A DNA stretch of 39,197 bases from Planctomycetaceae bacterium (GTDB taxonomy: Bacteria > Planctomycetota > Phycisphaerae > Sedimentisphaerales > Anaerohalosphaeraceae). The notes under the pieces are model-generated. The model had not been told where the DNA came from, did no database searches, and saw only the letters and a program-made list of their open reading frames with translations. Of the stretch, positions 24,325 to 33,549 are shown one piece after another. A program made the translations under genes and the position numbers. Position 1 is the stretch's first letter. Every line of letters begins with the position of its first letter. The DNA lies in the NCBI GenBank assembly GCA_021372945.1, contig JAJFTK010000006.1, positions 1 through 39,197 on the forward strand. Reading direction: 5' to 3'.

Positions 24325-24780
24325 CTATTGTCTTGAGGAAAGCGAGCGCCTTACCTCTTTCTTGGTTTTCGCGCGATCGCGTTCAGTGTGGCCTTCGATC
24401 ACCTTGATCGCCTTTTTGACATCGGCGACCTTCAGGACGGCGGTGGTGCGGCCGCCGCGGGCGCCGGCAGTACAGTAGGCGTAGGAAATATTGATGTGCG
24501 AGGCGGCCAGCTTGCTGGTGATATCGGCAAAGGCCCCGGCGTGATTGGGCAGATTGGCACAGAGCACCTGCGTTTCGCTAAATTGGACGTTGAGCCGCTG
24601 GAGCGTTTTTCGCACGGCCTCCGAGCTGCTGCCCACCAGCCGCATGACGCCATGTTCGACCGAATCCATCATCGTCATCGCCACGATGTTGATCTTCTCA
24701 TGGGCCAGTACGTTGAGCAGTTGCGCCAGCACCCCCGGTTTGTTCACCATAAACACGGAAAACTGCGTCTCTAAATGCAT
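24325..24780 (-). CDS. Tandem ACT-domain protein
   Basis: 151-aa protein made of two ACT domains (~residues 5-70 and 72-138): FSVFMVNKPGVLAQLLNVLA with HEKINIVAM, then LPNHAGAFADITSKLAASHI with NISYAYC. ACT domains bind amino acids or other small ligands; stand-alone proteins like this usually act as sensors or partners of enzymes, and the ligand is unknown. ATG 24780 is used (GGGG five bases upstream); the GTG at 24786 is the alternative. It follows the STAS gene on the same strand. Confidence 0.85.
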   Translation of the reverse strand: MHLETQFSVFMVNKPGVLAQLLNVLAHEKINIVAMTMMDSVEHGVMRLVGSSSEAVRKTLQRLNVQFSETQVLCANLPNHAGAFADITSKLAASHINISYAYCTAGARGGRTTAVLKVADVKKAIKVIEGHTERDRAKTKKEVRRSLSSRQ

Positions 24781-24843
24781 GGTCACCCCTTTGAAAACGG
24801 TTCATTCTCCAATTTGCGACAATTCGGCGACCCTCTGCCGCCC

Positions 24844-25224
24844 TCAGACGACCGTAAGGGAAGCCACCGCCGATTCGGCACTATCGTAAAATTCAAATAG
24901 TTTATCCAGATGCGTGATCCGAAACACTCGCGTCAACTGGGGATCGATCCCGCTGATGGTCAACGCGCCTCCGCATTCCTTCATGCGCCGCCAAATATCC
25001 ACCAGCAAGCCGAGCGTCTGCGAAGAAAAGAAACGGACCTGCGAGAAATCCATCACGAGCTTGCGCGGCCTGGCGTCGGATATTAAAGCACGGAGCTTAT
25101 CGGCCGTTTGTTCGACGCCGCTGAGGCCTTCGATGGAAGTCTGGCGGAATTTTACGATGAGAACATCGGCTTGTGAGGAGATGTCCAGCGGACTGTTTTG
25201 ACCATTATCCAAACAAAACTCCAT
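24844..25224 (-). CDS. STAS-domain anti-sigma factor antagonist-like protein
   Basis: 126-aa single STAS domain like SpoIIAA/RsbV. The core beta-alpha contains KLVMDFSQVRFFSSQTLGLL, whose Ser pair is the usual phosphorylation site, then a GGALTISGID strand and RITHLDKLFEFYDS at the end. Such proteins bind serine-kinase anti-sigma factors and free sigma factors when dephosphorylated. No partner kinase or phosphatase is in the window. It follows oppF by 41 bases and may be read from the same transcript. Confidence 0.85.
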   Translation of the reverse strand: MEFCLDNGQNSPLDISSQADVLIVKFRQTSIEGLSGVEQTADKLRALISDARPRKLVMDFSQVRFFSSQTLGLLVDIWRRMKECGGALTISGIDPQLTRVFRITHLDKLFEFYDSAESAVASLTVV

Positions 25225-25265
25225 CTAAATCAATACCTGCATTCTAGCAGGAAAAGACAAATTTG

Positions 25266-26285
25266 TCAATCTTTTTTTGACCTTTGCAGGTACCTGCGGC
25301 GGCTTTCCTCGGTCTTCCAGCAGGCGGCTAAATGGCCCGGCGTATCTTTGGATTCGAGCGTCTGCACCTGCTGGGCGCAGCGGCCCTCGGCCAGGGGACA
25401 GCGCGGATGGAACGGGCAGCCGGAGGGAGGATTCGCGGGGCTGGGGACCTCGCCCAAAAGCACGATGCGATGCGTTTGGCGCGCCGGCACGGGCACGGGG
25501 ATCGCGCTGAGCAGGGCTTGCGTATAAGGATGCAGCGGGTGGGCATAGATGCTGTCGCGGTCGGCATATTCGACGATGCGGCCCAAGTACATCACCGCGA
25601 CAAAATCGCTGATGTGTTCGACGACGGCCAGGTCATGCGCGATGAACAGGTACGTGAGATTCATCTGCTTTTGCAGATCCTGCAGCAAGTTGATGATCTG
25701 CGACTGGATCGAGACATCCAGCGCGCTGACGGGCTCGTCGCAGATGAGGAATTTGGGCTCCAGGATCAGCGCCCGCGCAATGCCGATGCGCTGGCGCTGG
25801 CCGCCGGAGAATTCATGCGGGTAGCGATTCAGATGCTGGCTTGAGAGGCCGACTTTTTCCATCATGTCGGCCACGCGGTCGCGGCGCTGCCGGGCCGATA
25901 CGATCCGATGCACCTGGAGCGGCTCGCCGATAATGTCTTCCACGGTCATGCGCGGGTTCAGAGAGCCAAACGGGTCCTGAAACATCATCTGCACCTGCCG
26001 GCGGAAGGGTTTCATCTGCTTTGGCGGGATCGCGAAAACATCGCGGCCTTCGAATAAAAAAGTGCCGGCGGTGTGAGGGATCAGGCGAATGAGCGTCCGG
26101 CCGACGGTCGTCTTGCCGCAGCCGCTTTCGCCGACCAGGCCAAGCGTCTTGCCCGCCTCCATGGAGAAACTGACGCCATCGACGGCCTTGACATGCCCCA
26201 CCGTGCGGCGCAGCAGGCCGGTGCGGATCGGAAACCAGGTCTTCAGGTCCTTTACTTCAACCAATTTGTTTGAAACTTCAACCAT
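25266..26285 (-). CDS. oppF: Oligopeptide ABC transporter ATP-binding protein (OppF/DppF type)
   Basis: Second ATPase of the importer. Walker A GESGCGKTT, signature FSGGQRQRIGIARAL, Walker B FLICDEPVSALD, and the C-terminal oligopeptide region with GCPFHPRCPLAEGRC that can bind an Fe-S cluster in relatives. The frame is open to 26417 within oppD; ATG 26285 (MVEVSNKLVEVKDL) gives a normal start, 17 bases after the oppD stop. Confidence 0.95.
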   Translation of the reverse strand: MVEVSNKLVEVKDLKTWFPIRTGLLRRTVGHVKAVDGVSFSMEAGKTLGLVGESGCGKTTVGRTLIRLIPHTAGTFLFEGRDVFAIPPKQMKPFRRQVQMMFQDPFGSLNPRMTVEDIIGEPLQVHRIVSARQRRDRVADMMEKVGLSSQHLNRYPHEFSGGQRQRIGIARALILEPKFLICDEPVSALDVSIQSQIINLLQDLQKQMNLTYLFIAHDLAVVEHISDFVAVMYLGRIVEYADRDSIYAHPLHPYTQALLSAIPVPVPARQTHRIVLLGEVPSPANPPSGCPFHPRCPLAEGRCAQQVQTLESKDTPGHLAACWKTEESRRRYLQRSKKD

Positions 26286-26302
26286 TGTATTCTTTATTTC
26301 TC

Positions 26303-27301
26303 TCAATCGCGCGGATATCCTTCGGCAAACCAGCAGGCGGCGGTGCAGCCTGGGGCGACTTCCTTCAGCGGCGGTTCGTGATCGCGGCAGATCTCCTTGT
26401 CGTGCCCAATGGGGCATCGCGGATGAAACTTGCAGCCGGAGGGAAACCGCAGCGGATTGGGGACGGCCCCGCCGATGACTTCGAGGCGTTCTTTCTTGGC
26501 ACCGAGCTTCGGCAACGAATGGAGCAGGCCGCGGGTATAGGGATGCCGGGGTTTGTTGAAGAGGTTTTCGGCGGAGGCCGTCTCGACGACGCGCGAGGCA
26601 TACATCACAACGACATCATCGGCATTTTCGGCAACGACCCCAAGGTCATGCGTGATCATCAGGATGCTCATGCCCTCCTGGTCCTGGAGGTTGCGCAGCA
26701 GTTCGAGGATCTGCGCCTGGATCGTGACATCCAGCGCCGTGGTCGGTTCATCGGCGATCAGCAGGCTCGGCGAGCAGCTCAGGGCCATCGCGATCATGAC
26801 GCGCTGGCGCATGCCGCCGGACATCTGGTGCGGATATTCACCCACACGGCGATCCGGGTCGGCGATGCCGACCTTGCGCATCATCTCGATCGCGATCTTC
26901 CACGCCTGGCGGCCCTGCTTCTTCTGATGCAGCTTGATGGCTTCGACGATCTGGTCGCCCACCGTAAAGACCGGGTTAAGACTGGTCATCGGCTCCTGGA
27001 AGATCATGGCGATGTCATTGCCGCGAATCTGCCGCATACGGCCTTCGGGGACTTTCAGGAGCGATTCGCCCTTGAAGAGGATCTCGCCGGAGACGATCCT
27101 GCCGGGCGGCCATGGAATCAGCCGCATGACCGACAGCGCCGTCACGCTCTTGCCGCAGCCGCTTTCGCCCACCACCGCCAGCGTCCTGCCGGCGCGGATG
27201 TCGAAGCTGACGTCCTGCACGGCCTTGACCAGCCCCTGCTCGGTATAAAAATGCGTCGCCAGGCCGCGAATAGAAAGCAGGATGTTTTTTTCTTCAGTCA
27301 T
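26303..27301 (-). CDS. oppD: Oligopeptide ABC transporter ATP-binding protein (OppD/DppD type)
   Basis: First ATPase of the importer, 332 aa. Walker [11 protein letters not shown]-loop [12 protein letters not shown], signature [15 protein letters not shown], Walker [13 protein letters not shown], His switch ITHDLGV, and the C-terminal [17 protein letters not shown]. It pairs with OppF as a heterodimer under the two permeases. Confidence 0.95.
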   Translation of the reverse strand: MTEEKNILLSIRGLATHFYTEQGLVKAVQDVSFDIRAGRTLAVVGESGCGKSVTALSVMRLIPWPPGRIVSGEILFKGESLLKVPEGRMRQIRGNDIAMIFQEPMTSLNPVFTVGDQIVEAIKLHQKKQGRQAWKIAIEMMRKVGIADPDRRVGEYPHQMSGGMRQRVMIAMALSCSPSLLIADEPTTALDVTIQAQILELLRNLQDQEGMSILMITHDLGVVAENADDVVVMYASRVVETASAENLFNKPRHPYTRGLLHSLPKLGAKKERLEVIGGAVPNPLRFPSGCKFHPRCPIGHDKEICRDHEPPLKEVAPGCTAACWFAEGYPRD

Positions 27302-27305
27302 TTGT

Positions 27306-27358
27306 TATAGGCGGGCTTGCCTGCGCTGATTTCAGCGCGGGCTGGAAGCCCGCGCTCC
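27306..27358. repeat. GCGGGCT...AGCCCGC palindromic repeat
   Basis: GCGGGCTGGAAGCCCGC plus an upstream GCGGGCTTGCCTGC segment fill the gap between oppC and oppD. They could form an intra-operon hairpin that tunes expression. Confidence 0.6.
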
Positions 27359-27359
27359 T

Positions 27360-28358
27360 TTAGTCCGTTCTCAGCTTGGGGTCCAGGCAATCGCGGAGGG
27401 CGTCGCCGAAAATATTCAGGGCCAGCGAGATAATGAATATCGCCGCTGTCGCGGCGGCCATTTCCCACCAGACGTTGCGGGCCAGTTCGGTACGGGCCGC
27501 ATCGATCATGGAACCCCAGCTTGGCCGGTCGCTTTCGCCAAGGCCAAGAAAGCTGAGGATCACTTCGGCGTGAATAAACGCCATGAACTGCAGTGAGAGA
27601 TTAATGATCACAATGTGGAACATGTTGGGCAGCAGGTGGCGGAAGATGATCCGGCTGTTCGAGCAGCCGATAGCGCGGGCGGCCAGCACGTATTCGCTTT
27701 CCTTGCGTTTGAGGACCTCGCCGCGAATGAGGCGGCAGATCGAGACCCAGCTTGTCAGGCCAATGGCCAGATAGACCGCGGTGATACCGCGAATCTCCCA
27801 GCCGAAGATGGTCTTATTGCGGAGAACCACCGCGAACGCCATGACCAAAAGGATGTACGGGATGGTATCCAGGGTGGTATAGAGCCAGACGACCAGGTCA
27901 TCGACTTTGCCGCGAAAATAGCCGGCCAGTGCGCCGAGCGGCACGCCGATCATCAGGCTGATGATCGAGGCACAAATCGCCACCGTCATCGAGGTCTTGG
28001 CGCCATAAACCATTTTTCGCCACGTCGATTGTCCGAGAAAATCGGTCCCCAAAAGGGCCCAGCCCGCCTGCGGTGCCTGCGCATTGTCCGGCGTCCATGC
28101 GTATTTTTCCATGGGCGGCTGATACGAGGGCCCAACCGTTTGGCTCCAGTTGAACATCCTAAGGCCGGTATAGCCCTGCGCGGCGAAACGGCTTTTCAGG
28201 AACTCGTCCAGATAGACCGCTGCGGCCAGGGCGAAATACGCCAGCACGATGACAAAGCAGAGCATCGCGAACTTGCGTTTGCGAAGCCGCCGCCAGCCAT
28301 CGGCCCAGAGACTGCGGCCCTTAATCAACGTATCGACTTTTTCCGTTTTATAACGCAT
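27360..28358 (-). CDS. oppC: Oligopeptide ABC transporter permease (OppC/DppC type)
   Basis: Inner-membrane permease, 332 aa. An N-terminal cytoplasmic region and first helix (~residues 30-52) are followed by a periplasmic insertion of ~80 residues, then five helices. The ATPase-contact (EAA) loop reads YVLAARAIGCSNSRIIFRHL. The motif AEVILSFLGLGESDRPSWG is characteristic of OppC/DppC. Confidence 0.93.
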   Translation of the reverse strand: MRYKTEKVDTLIKGRSLWADGWRRLRKRKFAMLCFVIVLAYFALAAAVYLDEFLKSRFAAQGYTGLRMFNWSQTVGPSYQPPMEKYAWTPDNAQAPQAGWALLGTDFLGQSTWRKMVYGAKTSMTVAICASIISLMIGVPLGALAGYFRGKVDDLVVWLYTTLDTIPYILLVMAFAVVLRNKTIFGWEIRGITAVYLAIGLTSWVSICRLIRGEVLKRKESEYVLAARAIGCSNSRIIFRHLLPNMFHIVIINLSLQFMAFIHAEVILSFLGLGESDRPSWGSMIDAARTELARNVWWEMAAATAAIFIISLALNIFGDALRDCLDPKLRTD

Positions 28359-28375
28359 CGTTTAATTGATTCTTA

Positions 28376-28463
28376 CATATTGCATATTGTATATTGTAGA
28401 TTGTACAATGACCTTTGCAGCAATTGCCTAATCTACAATTTACAGTCTACGATTTACGATTCT
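28376..28463. repeat. AT-rich imperfect inverted repeat
   Basis: Left arm ATATTGTAGATTGTA and right arm with TCTACAATTTACAGTCTAC lie between oppB and oppC, forming a possible long hairpin inside the operon. Confidence 0.5.
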
Positions 28464-28470
28464 AATTCAT

Positions 28471-29628
28471 TTAGTCAAATGTAACTCTTGGGTCAACCCA
28501 GGCGTAACAGATATCCGTCAGCAGCGTAAAGACCGCGATCAGCAGCGCCATCATGAACGTCAACGCGTTCAGTACGAAAAAGTCACGCGCATTGATGGCC
28601 TCGATCATCAGGTAGCCAATGCCGGGAATGCCGAAAAATCGTTCCAGCAGCAGCGAGCCGAGCACCAGGAACGGAATCGATAGGACCACGTTGGTGACGA
28701 TCGGGATCATGGCATTTTTAAGGACGTGCTTGAAGAGCACCTTGCGGGTGGTCAGGCCCTTTGCAAAGGCGGTGCGGACATAGTCGCTTCGAATCTCGTC
28801 GAGCATGACGGTGCGGTAGAACCGCAGGCTGCCGCCCAGGCCGGCGGCGATGCCGATCAGCGCCGGCAGGATAATGCTGTGAATCATCGGCTTGTCCGGC
28901 GAGTAGAAGATCGGGAACCAATCCATCTTATAGGCAAAAAAGTACTGGCCGAAGATAATGAAGCTCAGATAGGGAATACTCAGCCCGATGATGCAGAGGA
29001 TCACGATCGTGTAATCCCAGACGGTGCCCCGGAGGAAGGCCACAAGCAAGGCCATGCTGATGGAAACCACCAGCGTGCCGATGAACATGGGGATCGTTAA
29101 AGACAGTGACGGACCGACCCCGAGAAGGATCTTGTCGCTGATCTTCTCGCGGTCCAGCGCGCGGCCGAAATTGAAGGTCAGGGCGTGTTTGAAATGATCG
29201 GAAAACTGGCTGTCGAGGGTGATCATCTCCAACGCGCCGCCGAACTGGTGCGCATTGAGGCGCTGGCGAAACAGGTCACCGAGCCATTTGCGCTGGGCCT
29301 TCAGATCCAGGTCAAAGGCCGAAATCGGCAGGACGGAGCGATTTTCGGATTCGGCGCGCACCTGGCGTTCGTTTTTAATGGCAGCAGTATAGTCTTGCCT
29401 GGCCGCCTGCCAATCATCCCCCGCCAGGGGCGTCAGACCGGCAAAGAGCGGCTTGTCGAAACCGTATTCGTGCCGGACCTCGGCGATCGTTTCAAGGTCG
29501 GCGTTCTTGCCGGCGATCTGCTGGGAGATGTCGCCGCCGACCACTTTAAAAAGCACGAAGGTCGCCAGCAGCACGCCGATGACGATGGGAACCATGTAAA
29601 GCAGTCTTCGGATCAAGTAAGCGGTCAT
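28471..29628 (-). CDS. oppB: Oligopeptide ABC transporter permease (OppB/DppB type)
   Basis: Inner-membrane permease, 385 aa. Typical start MTAYLIRRLLYMVPIVIGVL and end AWVDPRVTFD. The ATPase-contact loop is YVRTAFAKGLTTRKVLFKHV. It is longer than the usual ~310 aa because of an insertion in the periplasmic loop after helix 1 (~residues 75-140), which may contact the unusual binding proteins. Confidence 0.93.
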   Translation of the reverse strand: MTAYLIRRLLYMVPIVIGVLLATFVLFKVVGGDISQQIAGKNADLETIAEVRHEYGFDKPLFAGLTPLAGDDWQAARQDYTAAIKNERQVRAESENRSVLPISAFDLDLKAQRKWLGDLFRQRLNAHQFGGALEMITLDSQFSDHFKHALTFNFGRALDREKISDKILLGVGPSLSLTIPMFIGTLVVSISMALLVAFLRGTVWDYTIVILCIIGLSIPYLSFIIFGQYFFAYKMDWFPIFYSPDKPMIHSIILPALIGIAAGLGGSLRFYRTVMLDEIRSDYVRTAFAKGLTTRKVLFKHVLKNAMIPIVTNVVLSIPFLVLGSLLLERFFGIPGIGYLMIEAINARDFFVLNALTFMMALLIAVFTLLTDICYAWVDPRVTFD

Positions 29629-29697
29629 TCGTTCTTTCGTACCGCCGGCTTCCCCCGTCCTTGCGTAGATCGCAGAGCGAAGAAGGAAGCCGCCATT

Positions 29698-29827
29698 TTA
29701 ACTCCTCCCCTTTCTCGAGGGGAGGCGGCCGCAGGCCGGAGGGGTATTTCCCCGTACCGCCGGCTTCTAGCCGGCATTTAACTCCTCCCCTTTCTCAAGG
29801 GGAGGCGGCCGCAGGCCAGAGGGGTAT
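29698..29827. repeat. Two 50-bp near-identical palindromic repeats around a GCCGGC unit
   Basis: Copies at 29698-29747 and 29778-29827 match at 48 of 50 bases; each contains CTCCCCTTTCTC..GGGGAG and GGCCGCAGGCC. A GTACCGCCGGCTTCTAGCCG-type unit (29754-29776) lies between. All sit in the gap between the first binding-protein gene and oppB. Confidence 0.8.
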
Positions 29828-29868
29828 CGCGTCCGCCGCCGTACTTCCCCTTACAAGAGGAAAGGTTT

Positions 29869-31686
29869 TTACCGTTCCTTTTCCAATCCTTTCGTTCGTG
29901 ACTTATACGAGTTCTGGTTTTCGCTGTCAACATCCATGTACTTGAAATAGCCGTACAGGAATGGGTGCGGCTTAAAGTTCTTGACCCAGCCGTGGCGGAG
30001 TGTCCACTGCACACGACGATTGGTCAAAACGGCCGGATAGTCGGCCAGCACCATACGTTCCATCCTGCGATAGAGTTCTGTGCGCGCAGGGCCCGGGAAC
30101 ATGACTTCGGCCTGGTCATACAAGCGGTCATATTCCGGATTAGAATAGAAAAACGAATTGCCCAGCGGCGCAAAGAACTTGGTGGCAAACATCTGGAGAA
30201 CGCCTAGCGCATCGGGCGCGTTGAAGCGGACACCCCCGCCGGCGAAGACCTGCATATCGCCTTTATTCATTTGTTCAACATAAGTGGGCCAATCCACGTA
30301 TTCCACTTTGACCTTCAGCCCGATCGCCTGGATCTGACGCTGCACGAACTGGCCGATCTGGCGTGAAAACGGATCCCCCCCTACCGTTCCGATGGATAAC
30401 TCAGGGATGGGACCGCCCTGGATCTTCTCGGCTTCGGTGATGAGCCTGCGCGCCTGCTGCGGATCGTACGCTGAAAAGCCTGCTTCGACGAGATTGGGGT
30501 CGTACTCGTTCATTTCAGGATCGATCAGGCCATGGGCGATCGTCCATCGGTCATTGTAGAACAGCTCGTTAAATTTCTTCCGGTCGAAGCCCAGGCTGAT
30601 GGCTTGCCTAAGCGGCTTGTTCTTGCCGAGGACCGGGTCGAGCAGATTAAAGCCGATATAGTACAGGCTTGGCTGATCATAAATATCCAGTTGGATACCG
30701 CGCTGCCGGATCGCCTCGGTTGGACGCAAAGCGCCAAAGTCCACCGCGCTCGAAAAGTTGTCCTTGGGGATGCCCATCACATCCAGTTCGCCGCGCAGGA
30801 ACAAAAGCCAGGCCGGCTGCTCTTCTTCGATAATGCGAAAGATAATGCGGTCAATGAACGGAAGCGGTTTGCCCGACGCGGCTAATAGACCCGCGGCGGC
30901 ATCGTCCGCAGCGCCCTGGTCAGGATAATATTCCTTTCGGAAATTAGGGTTCTTGGCCAGTTCCAGATAAACCGCTTTGTTCCACTTCTTCAGATAATAA
31001 GGGCCGGTGCCGATGGGATGATAGTTCATGTCTTTTTGGTATAGATCGACAGCCTCTTTCGGGACCGGCGCGGTCACGACGTTTGTCAGGTCATCAAGCA
31101 ATTGCGGCCAGGGTTTGACCAGCTTGATCACAAGCGTGTAATCGTCAAGCGCCCGGAGCCCCTCGACTTCTTTGCTGTAATCGACCTCAAATTCATTCTT
31201 GAATTGAGCGGTGTAGTCGCGAAAGGCGTCCAGCCCGACGATGCGGTCCTTGAAGCCGCCCCAGTTCGGGCTGACATAGCGGATGTTGGCAATGCGTTTG
31301 AAAGCGAACACGAAATCGTCGGCCTTCAGCTCGCGGCCTTTGCCGTCAGGAAAACAGCTATCGTCCTGGTAGAATACTCCCTTTTTGATCTTGATCGTAT
31401 AGGTGAGGTGATCATCGCTGATTTCGGGCATGCCGTCGGCCAACTGAGGCTCGATCACGTAAGGACGTTTGAGATAATGATAGGTATAAAGCGACTCGCA
31501 GATATGAGAGGCGATCAGCGCGCCGTAAACATCCTCCACGTTGCCGGGGTCCATGGATTTGACCTTTGCCACCAGCGGATACCGAAAGACCTTGTCGTTG
31601 GAAACAGGCCCGTTTTTTTTGGAGCACCCTGCCGGCAACAGCGACCCGACCAGCAGGAGGCAGATTGTTCTAACCGTTCGATTCAT
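29869..31686 (-). CDS. oppA: Oligopeptide-binding lipoprotein (SBP family 5), copy 2
   Basis: Extracytoplasmic solute-binding protein of the importer, 605 aa. Signal peptide with lipobox LLPAGC, then the family 5 fold: KSMDPGNVEDVYGA, the SBP_bac_5 core with KKGVFYQDD, HPIGTGPYYLKKW, and RQAISLGFDRKKF. Peptide or other oligomer binding is inferred from the family. Its start overlaps the stop of the other binding-protein gene by four bases (ATGA). The two copies share motifs such as YQYHYLKRPY/YTYHYLKRPY and are paralogues. Confidence 0.93.
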   Translation of the reverse strand: MNRTVRTICLLLVGSLLPAGCSKKNGPVSNDKVFRYPLVAKVKSMDPGNVEDVYGALIASHICESLYTYHYLKRPYVIEPQLADGMPEISDDHLTYTIKIKKGVFYQDDSCFPDGKGRELKADDFVFAFKRIANIRYVSPNWGGFKDRIVGLDAFRDYTAQFKNEFEVDYSKEVEGLRALDDYTLVIKLVKPWPQLLDDLTNVVTAPVPKEAVDLYQKDMNYHPIGTGPYYLKKWNKAVYLELAKNPNFRKEYYPDQGAADDAAAGLLAASGKPLPFIDRIIFRIIEEEQPAWLLFLRGELDVMGIPKDNFSSAVDFGALRPTEAIRQRGIQLDIYDQPSLYYIGFNLLDPVLGKNKPLRQAISLGFDRKKFNELFYNDRWTIAHGLIDPEMNEYDPNLVEAGFSAYDPQQARRLITEAEKIQGGPIPELSIGTVGGDPFSRQIGQFVQRQIQAIGLKVKVEYVDWPTYVEQMNKGDMQVFAGGGVRFNAPDALGVLQMFATKFFAPLGNSFFYSNPEYDRLYDQAEVMFPGPARTELYRRMERMVLADYPAVLTNRRVQWTLRHGWVKNFKPHPFLYGYFKYMDVDSENQNSYKSRTKGLEKER

Positions 31687-33524
31687 TCGTCCTGATGTTT
31701 TAATTGCTTTCGATACGCGTCGCGTTTCTGCGAGTCGATCCGGTAATATTTTGAATAGCCATACCCGATTGTGTCTGATTTATACCCATCGGGCTTCAGA
31801 TTGTTCAGCCAATCGTGGTAGATTATATAGCCTATTCGATGGTATGTAAATGCACAGGGCATATCTTCAATGACAATTTTCTCCGCCTGCCTGTAGAGGT
31901 CGACACGCTCGGGACAGTCCGGCATGATGGAAACTTCTTCATAAATGGCGTCAAATTGCGGATTGTTGTAGTACCCATGATTGGGCCAGGGGGCGTTTTT
32001 GCTGTAGAATATCTGCAAGAAGCTTTCGACGTCCGGGTAGTCGGCCATCCAGCCGTTAAAGAATAATTGCAGATCGCCGGTCGTCATTTTCTCCAGGAAC
32101 GTCGGCCAGTCAAACATCTCAAGTTGCACGTCCAGGCCGATGTCCCTCAAATTGCGCTGCAGAAACTGGCCCATCTGTTTATAGATGAAATCCGTTCCGC
32201 CCATGGCCAGGCGGAACCGCGGCAGCTTGCCGCCGTACAGCGTCTCGGCTTCCTTGAGGTATTGGCAGGCCATGTTCACATCGTAAACACAGTGGGAACC
32301 GTCCTTGACGGATTCGTCGTATTCCTTCATGGCCGGCGGGATAAACCCGTAGGCCGGATACCCCCTGCCATTCCAGAGCAGGTCGATAAACCGCATGCGG
32401 TCGATGGCGTGAGCGATTGCGTAGCGCAGGGGTTTGTTGGAACAGATCAGCGGGTCCTGCATATTCATTTCGACCCAGAAGGTGCACGGTTCATCCACCG
32501 TGGTCAGACGCATTCCCAGCCGTTTCATCTGGGGCGTCAGCTCTTTGCCAAATCCAACCGCCTGGGCGAAGTTATCTTTCGGGATGGAGTTCAGATCGAT
32601 ATCGCCTTTCATCAGCAGGAGCCACCGCGGCTGGTCCTCTTCCATGATGCGCCAGATGATCCGGTCGATCAACGGCAGGCGTTTTCCGGCGTCGGCAAGA
32701 AGGCCGGCATCCGCATCCTCGGGCATGCCGTCGGTCGGATAAAAAGCCGGGTAATAGTTGGGATTGCGAACCGCTTCGACGTAAACGCCGCGGTGCCATT
32801 GTTTGAGCATGAAGGCGCCGGTGCCGACCGGGTGTTTGATGATATCGGGCCCATAGCGTTCAACCGCTTCGTGAGCGATGGGCGCGGTCGGTACGTGAGC
32901 CAGCCAGAAGATCAACTGCGGCCAGGGCCGCACGAGTTTGATCTCAATGGTGTGGTCATCCGGAGCCGTGAGCCCATCGACCCGCCTGGCGTAATCGACC
33001 TGCTCCGGCGGACATGATTTTGTGTACTGGCGAAAGTCATCCAGGCCGACGATCTTGCCGTCAAAGATATACCAGTTCTTGCTGCGGGTCCTGATGTCGG
33101 CCACGCGTTTCCAGGCGTAGAGAAAATCCGCCGCCTTGAGGTTGCGGCCCTTGCCGCCGGCAAAGCACGGGTCATCGTGAAAATAAACATCCTTGCGAAC
33201 GGCGATGCGCCACGTCAAGCCATCGGCGCTGATCTCGGGCATTTGAGCGGCAGCAAGAGGAATGATCTCATAGGGACGCTTTAGATAATGATACTGATAC
33301 AGCGTATCGAAGAATTCCTTGCAGACGCCGTCGGTGTTAGTGTCGCCGACATCGGCCGGATCAAGGGTCTGTATCTTGGCACGCAGGCGCTGGTTGAGAA
33401 CAACAGCCTCCGACCCCGAGGGCGAATCTTTGCCGCAACCGCTCAGCAGCGCCCCCGCGACAAAAAACAGAACCCAGGACCAGCACCAGAGTCGTTTTGG
33501 CCTGAGCAGGGTTGTTGAATACAA
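31683..33524 (-). CDS. Oligopeptide-binding lipoprotein (SBP family 5), copy 1
   Basis: 613-aa paralogue of the next gene. Signal peptide with lipobox LLSGC, QTLDPADVGDTNTDG, RKDVYFHDDPC, HPVGTGAFMLKQW, LRYAIAHAIDRMRF. Both copies are more like each other than standard OppA in their shared LKRPY and KGR.L.A.DF segments, so they arose by tandem duplication, perhaps to widen the range of ligands feeding one permease. Coupled by an ATGA overlap to the downstream copy. Confidence 0.93.
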   Translation of the reverse strand: MYSTTLLRPKRLWCWSWVLFFVAGALLSGCGKDSPSGSEAVVLNQRLRAKIQTLDPADVGDTNTDGVCKEFFDTLYQYHYLKRPYEIIPLAAAQMPEISADGLTWRIAVRKDVYFHDDPCFAGGKGRNLKAADFLYAWKRVADIRTRSKNWYIFDGKIVGLDDFRQYTKSCPPEQVDYARRVDGLTAPDDHTIEIKLVRPWPQLIFWLAHVPTAPIAHEAVERYGPDIIKHPVGTGAFMLKQWHRGVYVEAVRNPNYYPAFYPTDGMPEDADAGLLADAGKRLPLIDRIIWRIMEEDQPRWLLLMKGDIDLNSIPKDNFAQAVGFGKELTPQMKRLGMRLTTVDEPCTFWVEMNMQDPLICSNKPLRYAIAHAIDRMRFIDLLWNGRGYPAYGFIPPAMKEYDESVKDGSHCVYDVNMACQYLKEAETLYGGKLPRFRLAMGGTDFIYKQMGQFLQRNLRDIGLDVQLEMFDWPTFLEKMTTGDLQLFFNGWMADYPDVESFLQIFYSKNAPWPNHGYYNNPQFDAIYEEVSIMPDCPERVDLYRQAEKIVIEDMPCAFTYHRIGYIIYHDWLNNLKPDGYKSDTIGYGYSKYYRIDSQKRDAYRKQLKHQDE

Positions 33525-33549
33525 TCGTTTTCTCTTTGAAATAAGGCGG

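Noticed and set aside
26270..27310. Long plus-strand open frame over oppD
   Set aside because: It is a shadow of the clearly coding minus-strand ATPase, with low-complexity translation and no domain.
29698..29827. CRISPR array
   Set aside because: Only two copies, self-complementary throughout, and no cas gene.
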